From an uncultured Rhodoblastus sp. (GTDB taxonomy: Bacteria; Pseudomonadota; Alphaproteobacteria; Rhizobiales; Beijerinckiaceae), in NCBI RefSeq assembly GCF_903903185.1, contig NZ_CAIUXT010000036.1:1-64000 (forward strand): DNA of 64,000 nt, written 5' to 3'. The notes below the pieces were generated by a model, which was not told the origin of the DNA, did not search any database, and was given only the letters and a program-made list of their open reading frames with translations. The position numbers and the translations under genes are program-made. Below, piece by piece: positions 44,220 to 53,418 of the stretch; positions within the stretch are counted from its first letter, which is position 1, and the number at the start of each line of letters is the position of its first letter.

Positions 44220-46469
44220 ATGGGCGCCGCGCCGGATTATTCGCATTTCGTCAAGACCGACCAGGAGGGCCGCTCGAGACTCGATCTGGCGATAGACGGC
44301 ATCACCTGCGCCGCCTGTCTCGACGATATCGAGACGGCGATGAAGCGCCTCCCCGGGGTGATTCTGGCGCGGCTCAACCTCACCAGCCACCGTCTCGCGG
44401 TGACTTTCGATTCAGGCCGCATCGACAGCGGCGCGCTCGCCGGCGCGCTGGAGGCGATCGGCTATCGCGCCTATCCCTACGAACAGCGCAAGGTCGAGGC
44501 CGACGAAGCGGCCCGCTTCACCTTGCTGCTCAAATGTCTCGGCGTCGCGGTTTTCGCGGCGATGAACATCATGCTGCTGTCGGTTTCGGTCTGGTCGGGG
44601 GAAGCCTCGACCATAGCGCCGGAAACCCGCGATTTCTTCCATTTCCTTTCGGCCCTGATCGCCCTGCCGGCGGCGGTCTACGCCGGCCAGCCCTTTTATA
44701 CGAGCGCCTGGACGTCGCTCAGGCAGCGCCGGCTCAACATGGACGTGCCGATCACCATCGGCGTATTCCTCGCCCTGACTTTGTCGGTTTACGAAACCTG
44801 GCATCATGCCCCTCACGCCTATTTCGACTCGGCGATCATGCTGCTGGCCTTCCTGCTCGCCGGACGCGTCATGGATCAGGCGATGCGGCGCAGGACCCGC
44901 GCGGCGGCCGGCAATCTGGCGGCGCTCAAAGGCGAGAACGCGTTGCGGTTCGAGCCCGGCGCCGGGCCGGAAAAACTGGAGCTGGTGCCGGTCGCGGCGC
45001 TGGCGGCGGGCGACCGGGTGCTGGTTCGCGCCGGCGAGCGCATCCCCGCCGACGGAGAAATCGAACAAGGGTCTTCGGCGCTCGACGAGAGCGCGATCAC
45101 CGGCGAGACCGCCGGCAAGCCGGTCGGCGCCGGCGACATGGCCTATGCGGGCTCGGTCAATGGCGAAGGCGCGCTGACCCTGCGCGTGACGGCGGCCGGC
45201 CACGCCGCCCTGATCGACGAGGCGGCGCGGCTGATCGAGGCGGCGAGCGCCGCGCGCTCGCGCTACATGCGGCTTTCCGACCGGGTGTCGCGGCTTTACG
45301 CGCCCGCCGTCCACCTGACGGCGCTGGCGACCGGCCTCGTCTGGCTCGCCTTGGGGGCCAGCGCCCATGACGCGCTGGTCATCGCCATTTCGGTGCTGAT
45401 CATCACCTGTCCCTGCGCTTTGGCGCTTGCCGTGCCGACCGTCCAGGCCATGGCCTCGGGCGCCTTTTTCCGCGCCGGCCTGTTCCTCAACGACGCCACC
45501 GGCCTCGAAAAGCTCGGCGAAATCGACACGGTCGTGTTCGACAAGACGGGCACCTTGACCCTGCCGGAGCCGCGCGTCGTCAACGCCCACGAGATCGCGC
45601 CGGACCTGCTCGCGCTCGCCGCGCGGCTGGCGCGTTCGAGCCGCCATCCGCTGGCGCTCGCGCTCGCCCGTTCGGCGCCGTCAAACGCGCCGCTGCCCGA
45701 CGCCCGCGAAACGCCGGGCCAGGGCGTCGCCGCGCCCTATGAGGGCGGCGAGGCGCGGCTCGGCTCCGCCAGCTTCTGCGGCGTCGAAACGGGCGCCAGC
45801 GCCGACGAGGCCAGCGCCATTTTCATCCGCCACGGCGAAAGCTGGGCGAAATTGGCGATCCGGCAGACCCTGCGTCCCGACGCGGCGCAAGTCGTCGCCG
45901 CCCTGCGCAACAAGAAATTCAGGATTTACATTCTCTCCGGCGACCGCCCGCAGGCGGTGGCGCCGATCGCCGAATTTCTGGGCGTCGAGGATTGGCGCGG
46001 CGGCCAGAAGCCGGCTGACAAGATCGCCTTCATCGAGGAACTAAAAGAACGCGGCGCCCATGTCCTGATGGTCGGCGACGGGCTCAACGATGCGCCGGCG
46101 CTCGCCGCCGCCTATGCCTCGCTGTCGCCCATCGACGCCGTGCATCTGACCCAGACCCAGGCCGATGCGGTGTTTCTCGGCGAGAGACTGGCGCCGGTGG
46201 CCTCGGCGCTGGCGATCGCGCGGAAGGCGCGGGCTCTGATGCGGCAGAACCTGACCTTCGCCATCGGCTATAATGTCGTCGCCGTGCCGGTGGCCATGGC
46301 GGGCCATGCTTCGCCGCTGTTCGCGGCTCTGGCCATGTCGGGATCGTCGATTCTGGTGACGCTCAACGCCCTGCGCTTGCGCGGACCGGGCAAAAGCGTC
46401 ACTCTCGCGCCGAGACAGGCAAGCGGCGAGGCCGATAGCGCGCCACGATTTAGCAGGCTGGCGTCATGA
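44220..46469 (+). CDS. ccoI: Cu(I)-translocating P-type ATPase CcoI/FixI
   Basis: CcoI (CopA2/FixI type) exports copper for metallation of CuB in cbb3. The 749-residue protein has an HMA metal domain with C30-x-x-C33 (GITCAACLDDI), transmembrane CPC 397-399 (TCPCALALAVP), the phosphorylation DKTGT 441-445, HP motif SRHPLA 474-479, and GDGLNDAP 619-626. Eight helices are visible. The ATG at 44220 is four bases after ccoH. Its stop region overlaps ccoS (ATG at 46466), so translational coupling is likely. Confidence 0.96.
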   Translation: MGAAPDYSHFVKTDQEGRSRLDLAIDGITCAACLDDIETAMKRLPGVILARLNLTSHRLAVTFDSGRIDSGALAGALEAIGYRAYPYEQRKVEADEAARFTLLLKCLGVAVFAAMNIMLLSVSVWSGEASTIAPETRDFFHFLSALIALPAAVYAGQPFYTSAWTSLRQRRLNMDVPITIGVFLALTLSVYETWHHAPHAYFDSAIMLLAFLLAGRVMDQAMRRRTRAAAGNLAALKGENALRFEPGAGPEKLELVPVAALAAGDRVLVRAGERIPADGEIEQGSSALDESAITGETAGKPVGAGDMAYAGSVNGEGALTLRVTAAGHAALIDEAARLIEAASAARSRYMRLSDRVSRLYAPAVHLTALATGLVWLALGASAHDALVIAISVLIITCPCALALAVPTVQAMASGAFFRAGLFLNDATGLEKLGEIDTVVFDKTGTLTLPEPRVVNAHEIAPDLLALAARLARSSRHPLALALARSAPSNAPLPDARETPGQGVAAPYEGGEARLGSASFCGVETGASADEASAIFIRHGESWAKLAIRQTLRPDAAQVVAALRNKKFRIYILSGDRPQAVAPIAEFLGVEDWRGGQKPADKIAFIEELKERGAHVLMVGDGLNDAPALAAAYASLSPIDAVHLTQTQADAVFLGERLAPVASALAIARKARALMRQNLTFAIGYNVVAVPVAMAGHASPLFAALAMSGSSILVTLNALRLRGPGKSVTLAPRQASGEADSAPRFSRLAS

Positions 46470-46621
46470 ATGTTCTGGTTTTCCTCATCCCCGCCGCGCT
46501 GGCGCTCGGCCTGCTCGCGCTCTACGGCCTGTTCTGGTCGCTCAAGCGCAACCAGTACGAGGATCTCGAAGGCGCCGCCTATCGCGTCCTGCAGGACGAC
46601 GACATCGAACAAAAGAAATGA
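46466..46621 (+). CDS. ccoS: cbb3 oxidase assembly protein CcoS
   Basis: A 51-residue membrane peptide: MNVLVFLIPAALALGLLALY followed by GLFWSLKRNQYEDLEGAAYR and VLQDDDIEQKK. The FWSLKRNQYEDLEGAA stretch is diagnostic for CcoS/FixS. It overlaps ccoI by four bases (ATGA) and overlaps the following MFS gene likewise. CcoS is needed for cofactor insertion into CcoN. It is too short for usual length cut-offs but well supported. Confidence 0.95.
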   Translation: MNVLVFLIPAALALGLLALYGLFWSLKRNQYEDLEGAAYRVLQDDDIEQKK

Positions 46622-47832
46622 CGGTTCTGGACCCTCGCGTCTCCCGGTCCCTGGCGAAGGCGCCCGCCGAAGCCGACGCCGGTTTGGCGCGCGCCGGGCG
46701 GCTGGCCTGCTTCTGCCCGCCCGGCGCGCCAACCAGTGGCGCGCCCTACCCGAGTGAGGCGATCGAAGGCGAGCGCTGGAGCCCCGGCGTGGCGACGCTC
46801 GCCGCCGGTTTCGCGCTATCGGTGCTGTCGCAAAGCCTCGCGCTTGGCGTCTTGCCGCTTGCGGGCCGCCTGCTCGCGCCCGACCCGCACTGGATGGCGG
46901 CGCCCTATGTCGCCATGTTGCTCGGCGCGGCGGCGGCGACCTTTCCCGCTTCCTTCCTGCTCGACGCCTTTGGCCGCCGCGCGGCGCTGGCGCTTGGCGC
47001 GAGCCTCGGCGTCGCCGGCGGCCTGATCATGGCCTGGGCCCTGACGGTCAATCTGTTCGCGCCCTTCTGCCTCGGCGCCTTCTGGCTCGGCGTGGCGCAG
47101 GGCTTTTCGCTGTTTTATCGCCATGAGGCGGCGCTCGGCTCGACCGCGACCAGCCGCGCCCGCTCCGCCCTGATCGTATTCGGTTCGGGCGCGCTGGCGG
47201 GTCTCGCCGGCCCGGCTTTGGCCTGGCAAGTGGCGCGGACCGCGCCCGCCTCGCTGTTCGCCGCCACGGCGCTGGCCGCCGCACTGACCCAGGTGCTGGT
47301 GCTGGCGTTGGCAATATTCGCCACCGCGCGGGCGCCGGTGCTGCCGCATGGTTTCACCGGAGCGGGACCGCGCCCGGACTGGGGCGCCTTCATCGCCCCG
47401 AGCGGGATCGCGGCGCTGGCCTGGTTCGGCATGACGGCGGCGATGGTCGCGGCGCCCGGCGCCATGGCCGGTTGCGGCATTGGAGCGCCTCTGGTGTTCA
47501 GCGCCATTTCCTGGCACGTCGTCGCCATGTATGCGCCGGCCTTTTTCACCGGATTTTTCGCCCGCCGGCTCGGCGCGCTGACCACTGCGGCGCTTGGGCT
47601 AACGCTGATAGCGCTCGCCTGGGCCATCGAGAGCGCGGCCAACGATTACTGGCGCTTCGCCTCGGCCCTGATCGTCGTCGCCATCGGCTGGTGCCTCGCC
47701 ACCGCCGGGGCCTCGCTGCGGCTTTACGCGCGCGCCAGCCCGTCGCGCGGCATGCTGGCGGCGCATGACGCCGTGCTGTTTCTCTCGGCGATAGCGGGCG
47801 CGATGGCTGCAGCCTGGTGGCTGCCGGTATGA
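46618..47832 (+). CDS. MFS transporter, CcoA-like copper importer candidate
   Basis: This 404-residue, about 12-helix major facilitator protein starts in an ATGA overlap with ccoS. It contains M272-x-x-x-M276 (GMTAAM) and H300-x-x-x-M304 (WHVVAM). These are the motifs known from Rhodobacter capsulatus CcoA, the MFS copper importer required for cbb3 oxidase (M233xxxM237 and H261xxxM265). The Met-to-His spacing of 28 residues is identical. SQSLALGVLPLAGRLLAP and GAAAATFPASFLLDAFGRR fit the YbfB/CcoA-like branch. A Pro/Ala-rich N-terminal extension (about 55 residues) is unusual, so the real start could be downstream. CcoA is favoured by motif and context, but transport is not shown. Confidence 0.7.
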   Translation: MTVLDPRVSRSLAKAPAEADAGLARAGRLACFCPPGAPTSGAPYPSEAIEGERWSPGVATLAAGFALSVLSQSLALGVLPLAGRLLAPDPHWMAAPYVAMLLGAAAATFPASFLLDAFGRRAALALGASLGVAGGLIMAWALTVNLFAPFCLGAFWLGVAQGFSLFYRHEAALGSTATSRARSALIVFGSGALAGLAGPALAWQVARTAPASLFAATALAAALTQVLVLALAIFATARAPVLPHGFTGAGPRPDWGAFIAPSGIAALAWFGMTAAMVAAPGAMAGCGIGAPLVFSAISWHVVAMYAPAFFTGFFARRLGALTTAALGLTLIALAWAIESAANDYWRFASALIVVAIGWCLATAGASLRLYARASPSRGMLAAHDAVLFLSAIAGAMAAAWWLPV

Positions 47833-47835
47833 AAC

Positions 47836-48144
47836 TCAGCGTCCGGAGGGAACGAGAATCTCCATCCTCACGCGGCCATTGGCCTTGCGCGTGATCTGCG
47901 GCCCGTGATTGGGCGGCGCCGTCGTCCTCGCCTCCGGTTTTGCGCCTTTACGCCGGGGCCGCAAAACATCCGCGCGGTCAGGCGCCCGAATGGTCGGATG
48001 CGCGCCTGCCGCCGGGCCATAGGAGGCGAGGCAGGCATTATAGGCGTCGGCGTCCTTGATCTTCTCACAGGAATCGACGCCCGCCAGCGCTGGCGATGAA
48101 GCGACAATCGTCCCCAATAGCGCCAGCGCGAGTCGAAGCTTCAC
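47836..48144 (-). CDS. Small exported protein of unknown function
   Basis: The 102-residue product has a signal peptide (MKLRLALALLGTIVASSPAL, cleaved near ALAG). The mature part has two Cys residues in DSCEKIKDADAYNACLASYG, probably a disulfide, and a basic, Pro-rich tail (RADVLRPRRKGAKPEARTTA). Similar short Cys-pair proteins are common in alphaproteobacteria, but no function is known to me. The ATG at 48144 overlaps the VOC gene stop by four bases. It is convergent with the MFS gene, four bases apart. Confidence 0.7.
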   Translation of the reverse strand: MKLRLALALLGTIVASSPALAGVDSCEKIKDADAYNACLASYGPAAGAHPTIRAPDRADVLRPRRKGAKPEARTTAPPNHGPQITRKANGRVRMEILVPSGR

Positions 48145-48905
48145 CTTTTCGCGGAAACCAGCGAGAATAAAGCGCCCTGCGGATCCAAAGCCTGCACGAT
48201 CCAGGAGCCGCCGGGAACTTGATTCGGCCCGTTCAATATCCTGCCGCCGCTTTCTCCAATGCGTTCGATGGCCGCGTCGAGCGACGGCACGGTGAAATAA
48301 ACATTCCAGAATGGACGCGGCACGGCGTCTGGCCGGCGCATCATGCCGCCGACCGCCTCGCCGCCAGTGGCGAAAAGCTGATAGATTCCCATCGGACCCA
48401 TATCCAGCGCATCCCCCTTGGTCCAGCCGAATTGTTCGGCATAAAAGCCAAAGGCCTTCTCGCTATCGTCGGCATAAAGCTCATACCAGCCGACCCGGCC
48501 GGGCGACATGGGCGAAAATTCGGGATGGCTTTGCCCGCTCAAATCCTTCCACAGGGCAAAAGGCGCGCCTTGCGGATCGGCGACCACGGTGAAGCGCCCG
48601 ACGCCCGGCAAAGTCTCCGCCGGACGTAAAACCCGGCCGCCGGAGGCCAGAATTTTTTCGGCGCCGGCATCGACGTCTTCCGCCGCAATATAACTCAACC
48701 AGTGCGGAGGCGCGCCATGCGCCTTGGCCTGTTCCGGCAGAAGCAGCAGCCCGGCGGCGCCGTGACCGTCTTGCGAAAAGACCCGGTAATCCCGGTCCGC
48801 CAGACCCGATTTGTCGCCAGTCCAGCCGATCACATGACTATAAAAGGCTTGCGCCGCATCGACATCGCTCGTCAGCAGCTCAACCCAGCAAAATTTGCCA
48901 CCCAT
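48141..48905 (-). CDS. VOC-superfamily protein (two vicinal-oxygen-chelate domains)
   Basis: This 254-residue protein is built of two VOC (glyoxalase/bleomycin-resistance) modules, starting MGGKFCWVELLTSDVDAAQA and then GRVGWYELYADDSEKAFGFY near residue 135. The AFYSHVIGW and FYAEQFGW segments, FTVVADPQGAPFALWK and QALDPQGALFSLV are typical of the 27-kDa-antigen-like double-VOC family. Canonical His/Glu metal ligands are not obvious, so an enzymatic role is unsure. ATG at 48905 follows GAGGGGG. It lies downstream of pheT. Confidence 0.85.
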   Translation of the reverse strand: MGGKFCWVELLTSDVDAAQAFYSHVIGWTGDKSGLADRDYRVFSQDGHGAAGLLLLPEQAKAHGAPPHWLSYIAAEDVDAGAEKILASGGRVLRPAETLPGVGRFTVVADPQGAPFALWKDLSGQSHPEFSPMSPGRVGWYELYADDSEKAFGFYAEQFGWTKGDALDMGPMGIYQLFATGGEAVGGMMRRPDAVPRPFWNVYFTVPSLDAAIERIGESGGRILNGPNQVPGGSWIVQALDPQGALFSLVSAKR

Positions 48906-48926
48906 GTGTAATTCCCCCTCAAAAAA

Positions 48927-51356
48927 TCAGGAGCGCAGCAGCGCGCCGGTCTTCTTGCTCGCCTCGGCGACGATTTTGGCCGCCACCGCGTCGATTTCGA
49001 TATCGGTCAAGGTTTTTTCACGCGGCTGCAATGTCACGTTGAGGGCGACGGATTTCTTGCCCTCCGGCACGCCCGGCCCCGCATAGAGATCGAACACGCC
49101 AACATTGACAATCAGATGTCGATCCGCCCCTTGCGCCGCCTTGATCAGATCGGCGGCGCGCACGGATTGATCGACGATGAAGGCGAAATCGCGCTCGACC
49201 GGCTGAAAGTCGGAAAGCTCCAGCTTCGGCTTCGCCTTGGTCGGCCGCGCCTTGGGCGCCGGCAGGGCGTCGAGGATGATTTCGAACGCGACCAGCGGCC
49301 CGGTCGCGTCAAACGCCTCCAGCACCAGCGGATGCAGTTCGCCGAACCAGCCGACGATGTTTTTCGGGCCAAACTGCAAGGTCGCCGAGCGGCCGGGATG
49401 GAGGAAATCCGGGCCGCCGGGGACGATCTGGATCGCGCCGGCGGCGATCCCGAGCGAGGCCAGCAGGCCGAGGCTATCGGCCTTGACGTCGAAAACGTCG
49501 ACGGGCGCCGCCTGGTCGGACCAGTGACGGCCGGCGCCGGCCGGCTTCGCGGTTCCCCGCCTCAGACCGGCGGCGGCGACGAATTGGCCATCCTCCGCGT
49601 CGGATTTAAAGATCTGGCCGACCTCGAACAAGGCGACATCGCCGAAACCGCGCGCAAAATTGGCGCGGGTGGCGGCAATCAGGCCCGGCAGCAGGCTCGG
49701 GCGCATGTCCGACAGGTCCGAGGCAATGGGGTTGGCCAGCGCCAGTTCCGCCGCGCCGCCGCCGAAAATCTCGGCCTGCGCCTTGGCGACGAAGGACCAG
49801 GTGACCGCCTCGACCATGCCGCGCGACGCCAGAGCCCGCCGCGCGCCGCGCACGCGTTTCTGCAACAGGGTCAGGACCGGGCCGGAAACCGCCGTTTCGC
49901 GCTCCAGCGGAACCGCTGCGATGCGGTCGAGCCCGACAAGGCGGATGATTTCCTCGACCAGATCGGCCTTGCCCTCGATATCGGGCCGCCAGCTCGGCGC
50001 GCGCACCTCGACGCGCGCGGCGTTGCTGGCCTGCCCCGCAACGGCGAAGCCGAGTTTTTCGAGCGCACGGGCCATCTCGGCGACTTCCAGTTTCAGACCG
50101 GTCAGCCTTTCGACTTCGCTGAAGTCGAAATCCAGGGTCTTGCGCTCGTCAGGAACGTGGCCGGCGACGAAAAGTCCGGATGGCGCGCCGCCGCACAGGT
50201 CGAGCACCATGCGCGTCGCCAGTTCGGCGCCGGGAAGCGCGAAAGCCGGATCGACGCCGCGCTCGAACCGATAGCGCGCATCGGTCACGATTCCAAGTTT
50301 GCGGCCGGTCCGGGCGATGTTGGCGGGGTCCCACAGGGCGGATTCAATCAGCACGTCGGTGGTGTTGTCGTCGCAGCCGGAAGCCTCGCCGCCCATCACC
50401 CCGGCCAGCGATTCGACGCCGGAATCGTCGGCGATGACCACCACGTTCCCGTCGAGCGCATAGGTCTTGCCGTCGAGCGCCAGCAGGCTTTCCCCGGCGC
50501 GCGCGCGGCGCACGACGAGCTGTCCCGCGACCTTGCCGGCGTCGAACACATGCAAGGGCCGGCCACGGTCGAAGGTCAGGAAATTGGTGATGTCCACCAG
50601 CGCGTTGATCGGGCGCAGGCCGATGCTTTTCAGCCTGTTGCGCAGCCATTCGGGGCTTGGGCCATTCTTGACGCCGCGCACGAGGCGCAAGGCGAACAGC
50701 GGCGCGAGAAAAGCGTCGTCCGGCGCGAAATCGAGCTTCGCCTCGACAGGGCAAGGAAACTCGCCGGCGACCGGCGGGATCGGCGTCTCGACCAGACGTC
50801 CCAGTCCCGCCGCCGCGAGATCGCGGGCGATGCCGTAAACGCTCGCGGCGTCGGCGCGATTTGGGGTCAGGTTGATCTCGATGACCGGATCGTCGAGACC
50901 GGCCCACAGCGCAAAAGGTCGCCCGACCGGCGCGTCGGGGGCGAGTTCGAAAATGCCCGATGAGTCGCCCTCAAGGCCGAGTTCCTCGGGCGAACACATC
51001 ATGCCGGCGGATTCGACGCCGCGAATCACGCCCTTGGCGATGGTGAAATTTTTCGCCGGGATATAAGCGCCCGGCGCGGCGAACACCGTCTTGAGGCCTG
51101 CCCGCGCATTTTCCGCGCCGCAGACCACCTGGACTGGCGCCGCCTCGCCGATATTGACCTTGCAAACCCGAAGGCGGTCGGCGTTGGGATGCGGCGCGGC
51201 TTCGAGAATTTCGGCGATGACGAAAGGCGCGAGCTTTTCCGCCGGATTATCGACATGCTCGACCTCAAGTCCGATCCGCGTCAGCGTCTCGACGATCGCG
51301 TCGAGCGGCGCCTCGGTTTCGAGATGGGTTTTGAGCCAGGAGAGGGTGAATTTCAT
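48927..51356 (-). CDS. pheT: Phenylalanine-tRNA ligase beta subunit
   Basis: PheT forms the alpha2-beta2 PheRS with PheS and carries tRNA-binding and editing domains. The 809-residue protein begins MKFTLSWLKTHLETEAPLDA. The order of domains follows E. coli: EMAP-like tRNA-binding (VIAEILEAAPHPNADRLRVC, about residues 46-65), B3/B4 editing region (FTFDRGRPLHVFDAGKV), B5 (DFSEVERLTGLKLEVAEMAR) and a C-terminal ferredoxin-fold anticodon domain (FQPVERDFAFIVDQSV). ATG at 51356. It is separated from pheS by a 129-bp gap holding a repeat. Confidence 0.97.
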   Translation of the reverse strand: MKFTLSWLKTHLETEAPLDAIVETLTRIGLEVEHVDNPAEKLAPFVIAEILEAAPHPNADRLRVCKVNIGEAAPVQVVCGAENARAGLKTVFAAPGAYIPAKNFTIAKGVIRGVESAGMMCSPEELGLEGDSSGIFELAPDAPVGRPFALWAGLDDPVIEINLTPNRADAASVYGIARDLAAAGLGRLVETPIPPVAGEFPCPVEAKLDFAPDDAFLAPLFALRLVRGVKNGPSPEWLRNRLKSIGLRPINALVDITNFLTFDRGRPLHVFDAGKVAGQLVVRRARAGESLLALDGKTYALDGNVVVIADDSGVESLAGVMGGEASGCDDNTTDVLIESALWDPANIARTGRKLGIVTDARYRFERGVDPAFALPGAELATRMVLDLCGGAPSGLFVAGHVPDERKTLDFDFSEVERLTGLKLEVAEMARALEKLGFAVAGQASNAARVEVRAPSWRPDIEGKADLVEEIIRLVGLDRIAAVPLERETAVSGPVLTLLQKRVRGARRALASRGMVEAVTWSFVAKAQAEIFGGGAAELALANPIASDLSDMRPSLLPGLIAATRANFARGFGDVALFEVGQIFKSDAEDGQFVAAAGLRRGTAKPAGAGRHWSDQAAPVDVFDVKADSLGLLASLGIAAGAIQIVPGGPDFLHPGRSATLQFGPKNIVGWFGELHPLVLEAFDATGPLVAFEIILDALPAPKARPTKAKPKLELSDFQPVERDFAFIVDQSVRAADLIKAAQGADRHLIVNVGVFDLYAGPGVPEGKKSVALNVTLQPREKTLTDIEIDAVAAKIVAEASKKTGALLRS

Positions 51357-51387
51357 GATCTCGTCTCAAATCCGCTTGTTATACCGC

Positions 51388-51467
51388 CGTCATTGCGAGG
51401 AGCGGAGCGACGCGGCAATTCAGTCGCCTCGTCTTCCATCCGCTGGATTGCTTCGCTCCGCTCGCAA
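51388..51467. repeat. Interspersed palindromic repeat between pheS and pheT
   Basis: CGTCATTGCGAGGAGCGGAG at the left faces CTTCGCTCCGCTCGCAA at the right in inverted orientation. Both are halves of the CGTCATTGCGAGnAGCGnAGC family, which occurs between genes in many proteobacteria. It splits the pheS-pheT transcript without touching either reading frame. No protein is encoded. Confidence 0.7.
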
Positions 51468-51485
51468 GTACCTGCCCAAGAGCCT

Positions 51486-52568
51486 TCAGCTCGACAACCC
51501 GCCCGCCAGCGACGGCAGATCGAGCGGCCGGAAACCATAGTGCGACAGCCAGCGCACATCGGCCTCGAAGAAGGGACGAAGGTCCGGCATGCCATATTTG
51601 AGCATGGCGATGCGGTCTATGCCCATTCCCCAGGCGAAACCCTGGAATTCGTCCGGATCGAGGCCGCAATTGCGCAAGACGTTCGGATGGACCATGCCGC
51701 AGCCCAGAATTTCGAGCCAGTCGTCGCCCTCGCCGAAACGGATTTCGCCGCCCTTGCGCGAACATTGAATATCCACTTCCGCCGACGGTTCGGTGAACGG
51801 GAAAAAGCTCGGGCGGAAGCGCATTTTCACATTGGGCACTTCAAAGAAGGTCTTGCAGAAGGTTTCGAGAATCCATTTCAGATGGCCCATATGCGCCTTG
51901 CGGTCGATCACCAGACCCTCGACCTGATGAAACATCGGCGTATGGGTCTGATCGGAATCGCAGCGATAGGTGCGGCCAGGGCAGATCACCCGGATCGGCG
52001 GCGGATTTTTCAGCATCGTGCGCACCTGCACCGGCGAGGTATGGGTGCGCAACAGCTTGCGCGTTCCGTCTTCCTTGCGGTTGAAGAAAAACGTGTCGTG
52101 CATTTCGCGCGCCGGATGGCCGGGCGGGAAATTAAGCTTGGTGAAATTATAATCGTCGCTCTCGACGTCGGGCCCTTCGGCGATGGAAAAGCCCATGTCG
52201 GCGAAAATCGCGGTCAACTCATCCATCACCTGGCTGATCGGATGGATGCGGCCGGTCTCCAGCGCCGTCGCGCGGACCGGCAGGGTGACGTCGAGCGTCT
52301 CGCTGGCCAGACGCGCTGCAAGCGCCTCGCCTTTCAGCAGATTTCGGCGCAGGCTGAGCGCCTCGCTGACGCGGTCCTTGAGCGCATTGATTTTCGCGCC
52401 TTCGTTTCTGCGCTCGTCGGGCGACATCTTGCCGAGCGTCGCCAGCAGCGCCGAGATCGAGCCCTTTTTACCCAGCGCATTGACACGCACAAATTCGAGC
52501 GCCGCTTCGTCCTGCGCCGCGTCGATGGCGGCCAAGGTTCGGGTTTCGAGCTGGGTGAGATCGTTCAT
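51486..52568 (-). CDS. pheS: Phenylalanine-tRNA ligase alpha subunit
   Basis: PheS is the class II catalytic subunit that activates phenylalanine. The 360-residue protein has an N-terminal coiled coil (residues about 1-85) and class II motifs, including [42 protein letters not shown] (motif 2 region), [17 protein letters not shown] and [18 protein letters not shown] (motif 3). The ATG at 52568 is the first in frame. It lies after the rplT terminator, so pheS probably has its own promoter in 52569-52640 or is expressed by read-through. Confidence 0.97.
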   Translation of the reverse strand: MNDLTQLETRTLAAIDAAQDEAALEFVRVNALGKKGSISALLATLGKMSPDERRNEGAKINALKDRVSEALSLRRNLLKGEALAARLASETLDVTLPVRATALETGRIHPISQVMDELTAIFADMGFSIAEGPDVESDDYNFTKLNFPPGHPAREMHDTFFFNRKEDGTRKLLRTHTSPVQVRTMLKNPPPIRVICPGRTYRCDSDQTHTPMFHQVEGLVIDRKAHMGHLKWILETFCKTFFEVPNVKMRFRPSFFPFTEPSAEVDIQCSRKGGEIRFGEGDDWLEILGCGMVHPNVLRNCGLDPDEFQGFAWGMGIDRIAMLKYGMPDLRPFFEADVRWLSHYGFRPLDLPSLAGGLSS

Positions 52569-52637
52569 CGCGGGGATTCCGGGGAAATCGGTAAAGCCCG
52601 CGCGTCATGACATGCGCGGGCGCGGCTGAAAAGCAAA

Positions 52638-52662
52638 AAAGCCCGCCAATCCGGCGGGCTTC
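52638..52662 (-). terminator. Rho-independent terminator after rplT
   Basis: AAGCCCGCC-AATC-CGGCGGGCTT-type hairpin. On the minus strand it reads GCCCGCCGGATTGGCGGGC followed by TTTTTTGCTTTT, a classic stem plus U-tract. It lies about 126 bp after the rplT stop and ahead of pheS, so it probably ends the rpmI-rplT transcript. Confidence 0.8.
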
Positions 52663-52686
52663 TTCGGATCGGGAGGCGCTAGAATC

Positions 52687-52782
52687 GATGGCGATTCGGT
52701 TGAATCGCCATCGACTCTAGATTCCTTTGTTTTCGCAATGCTTTTGCGAAAAACCAGCGTCCACTTTTTCGCACATTGCTCT
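52687..52782 (+). repeat. REP-like intergenic repeat, copy 2
   Basis: Contains GCGATTCGGTTGAATCGC (hairpin), ATTCCTTTGTTTTCGCAATG, TTTTGCGAAAAACC and CCACTTTTTCGCACATTGCT in the same order as the reverse complement of 19011-19110. It lies directly beyond the rplT stop. The inner parts (GCAATG...TTTTGCGAAAA / TTTTTCGCACATTGC) can fold into a long hairpin. Confidence 0.8.
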
Positions 52783-52787
52783 AAGCC

Positions 52788-53171
52788 TCAAGCGGCGACG
52801 GCGGCCTCTTGTTTCGTGGGCAGAGCGGCCTTGGCCTTTTCGACGATCGCCTTGAACGCCGCCGGCTCGGAAATCGCCAGTTCCGACAGGACCTTGCGGT
52901 CCACTTCGATGCCCGACCGGGCGAGACCGTCGATGAAGCGGCTGTAGGTCAGGCCGAATTCGCGCACGGCGGCGTTGATGCGCTGGATCCACAACGAGCG
53001 GATGGTGCGCTTCTTTACGCGACGGTCGCGCGTGGCGTATTGCATCGACTTGTCGACCGCCGCCTTGGCGGCGCGGATGGTGTTCTTGCGGCGGCCATAG
53101 AAGCCCTTGGCGGCCTTGAAAACTTTCTTGTGCTTGGCGTGCGAAGTAACGCCGCGTTTGACGCGAGCCAT
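52788..53171 (-). CDS. rplT: 50S ribosomal protein L20
   Basis: L20 is an early 50S assembly protein. The 127-residue protein starts [20 protein letters not shown]. It shows the usual [16 protein letters not shown] and [20 protein letters not shown] blocks. It is 46 bp downstream of rpmI. In other bacteria L20 represses its own operon by binding the leader. That leader is not evident here, but the gene order (rpmI-rplT, then pheS-pheT) is the conserved one. Confidence 0.98.
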   Translation of the reverse strand: MARVKRGVTSHAKHKKVFKAAKGFYGRRKNTIRAAKAAVDKSMQYATRDRRVKKRTIRSLWIQRINAAVREFGLTYSRFIDGLARSGIEVDRKVLSELAISEPAAFKAIVEKAKAALPTKQEAAVAA

Positions 53172-53217
53172 GGATGATCTCCAAAAACGTTGGAATAAGA
53201 CAGATATGAAGCTGAAA

Positions 53218-53418
53218 TCAGCCGTTGGGGAGGAAGAACTTCTTGACGTTGTCGCCGTCGGTCTTGAACATGACGGCGGTGCCGCGAAGGTTCCGGATCT
53301 GCTTGTTCGTGCGTTTGATCATGCCGTGGCGCTTGCCGCGCTGGGCGTAAACCACCTTGCCTGTGCCGGTGATCTTGAAGCGCTTCTTGGCGCCCGATTT
53401 GGTCTTCAACTTGGGCAT
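53218..53418 (-). CDS. rpmI: 50S ribosomal protein L35
   Basis: The 66-residue basic protein starts [20 protein letters not shown] and includes [20 protein letters not shown]-like segments ([20 protein letters not shown]), the L35 signature. It is the first gene of rpmI-rplT. infC, usually adjacent in many bacteria, is here separated by an MFS transporter gene. Confidence 0.98.
   Translation of the reverse strand: MPKLKTKSGAKKRFKITGTGKVVYAQRGKRHGMIKRTNKQIRNLRGTAVMFKTDGDNVKKFFLPNG

Noticed and set aside
44412-45647. 411-codon minus-strand frame over ccoI
   Set aside because: Antisense shadow; low-complexity Arg/Gln-rich translation.
49116-50963. 615-codon plus-strand frame over pheT
   Set aside because: Antisense shadow of a well-conserved synthetase subunit.
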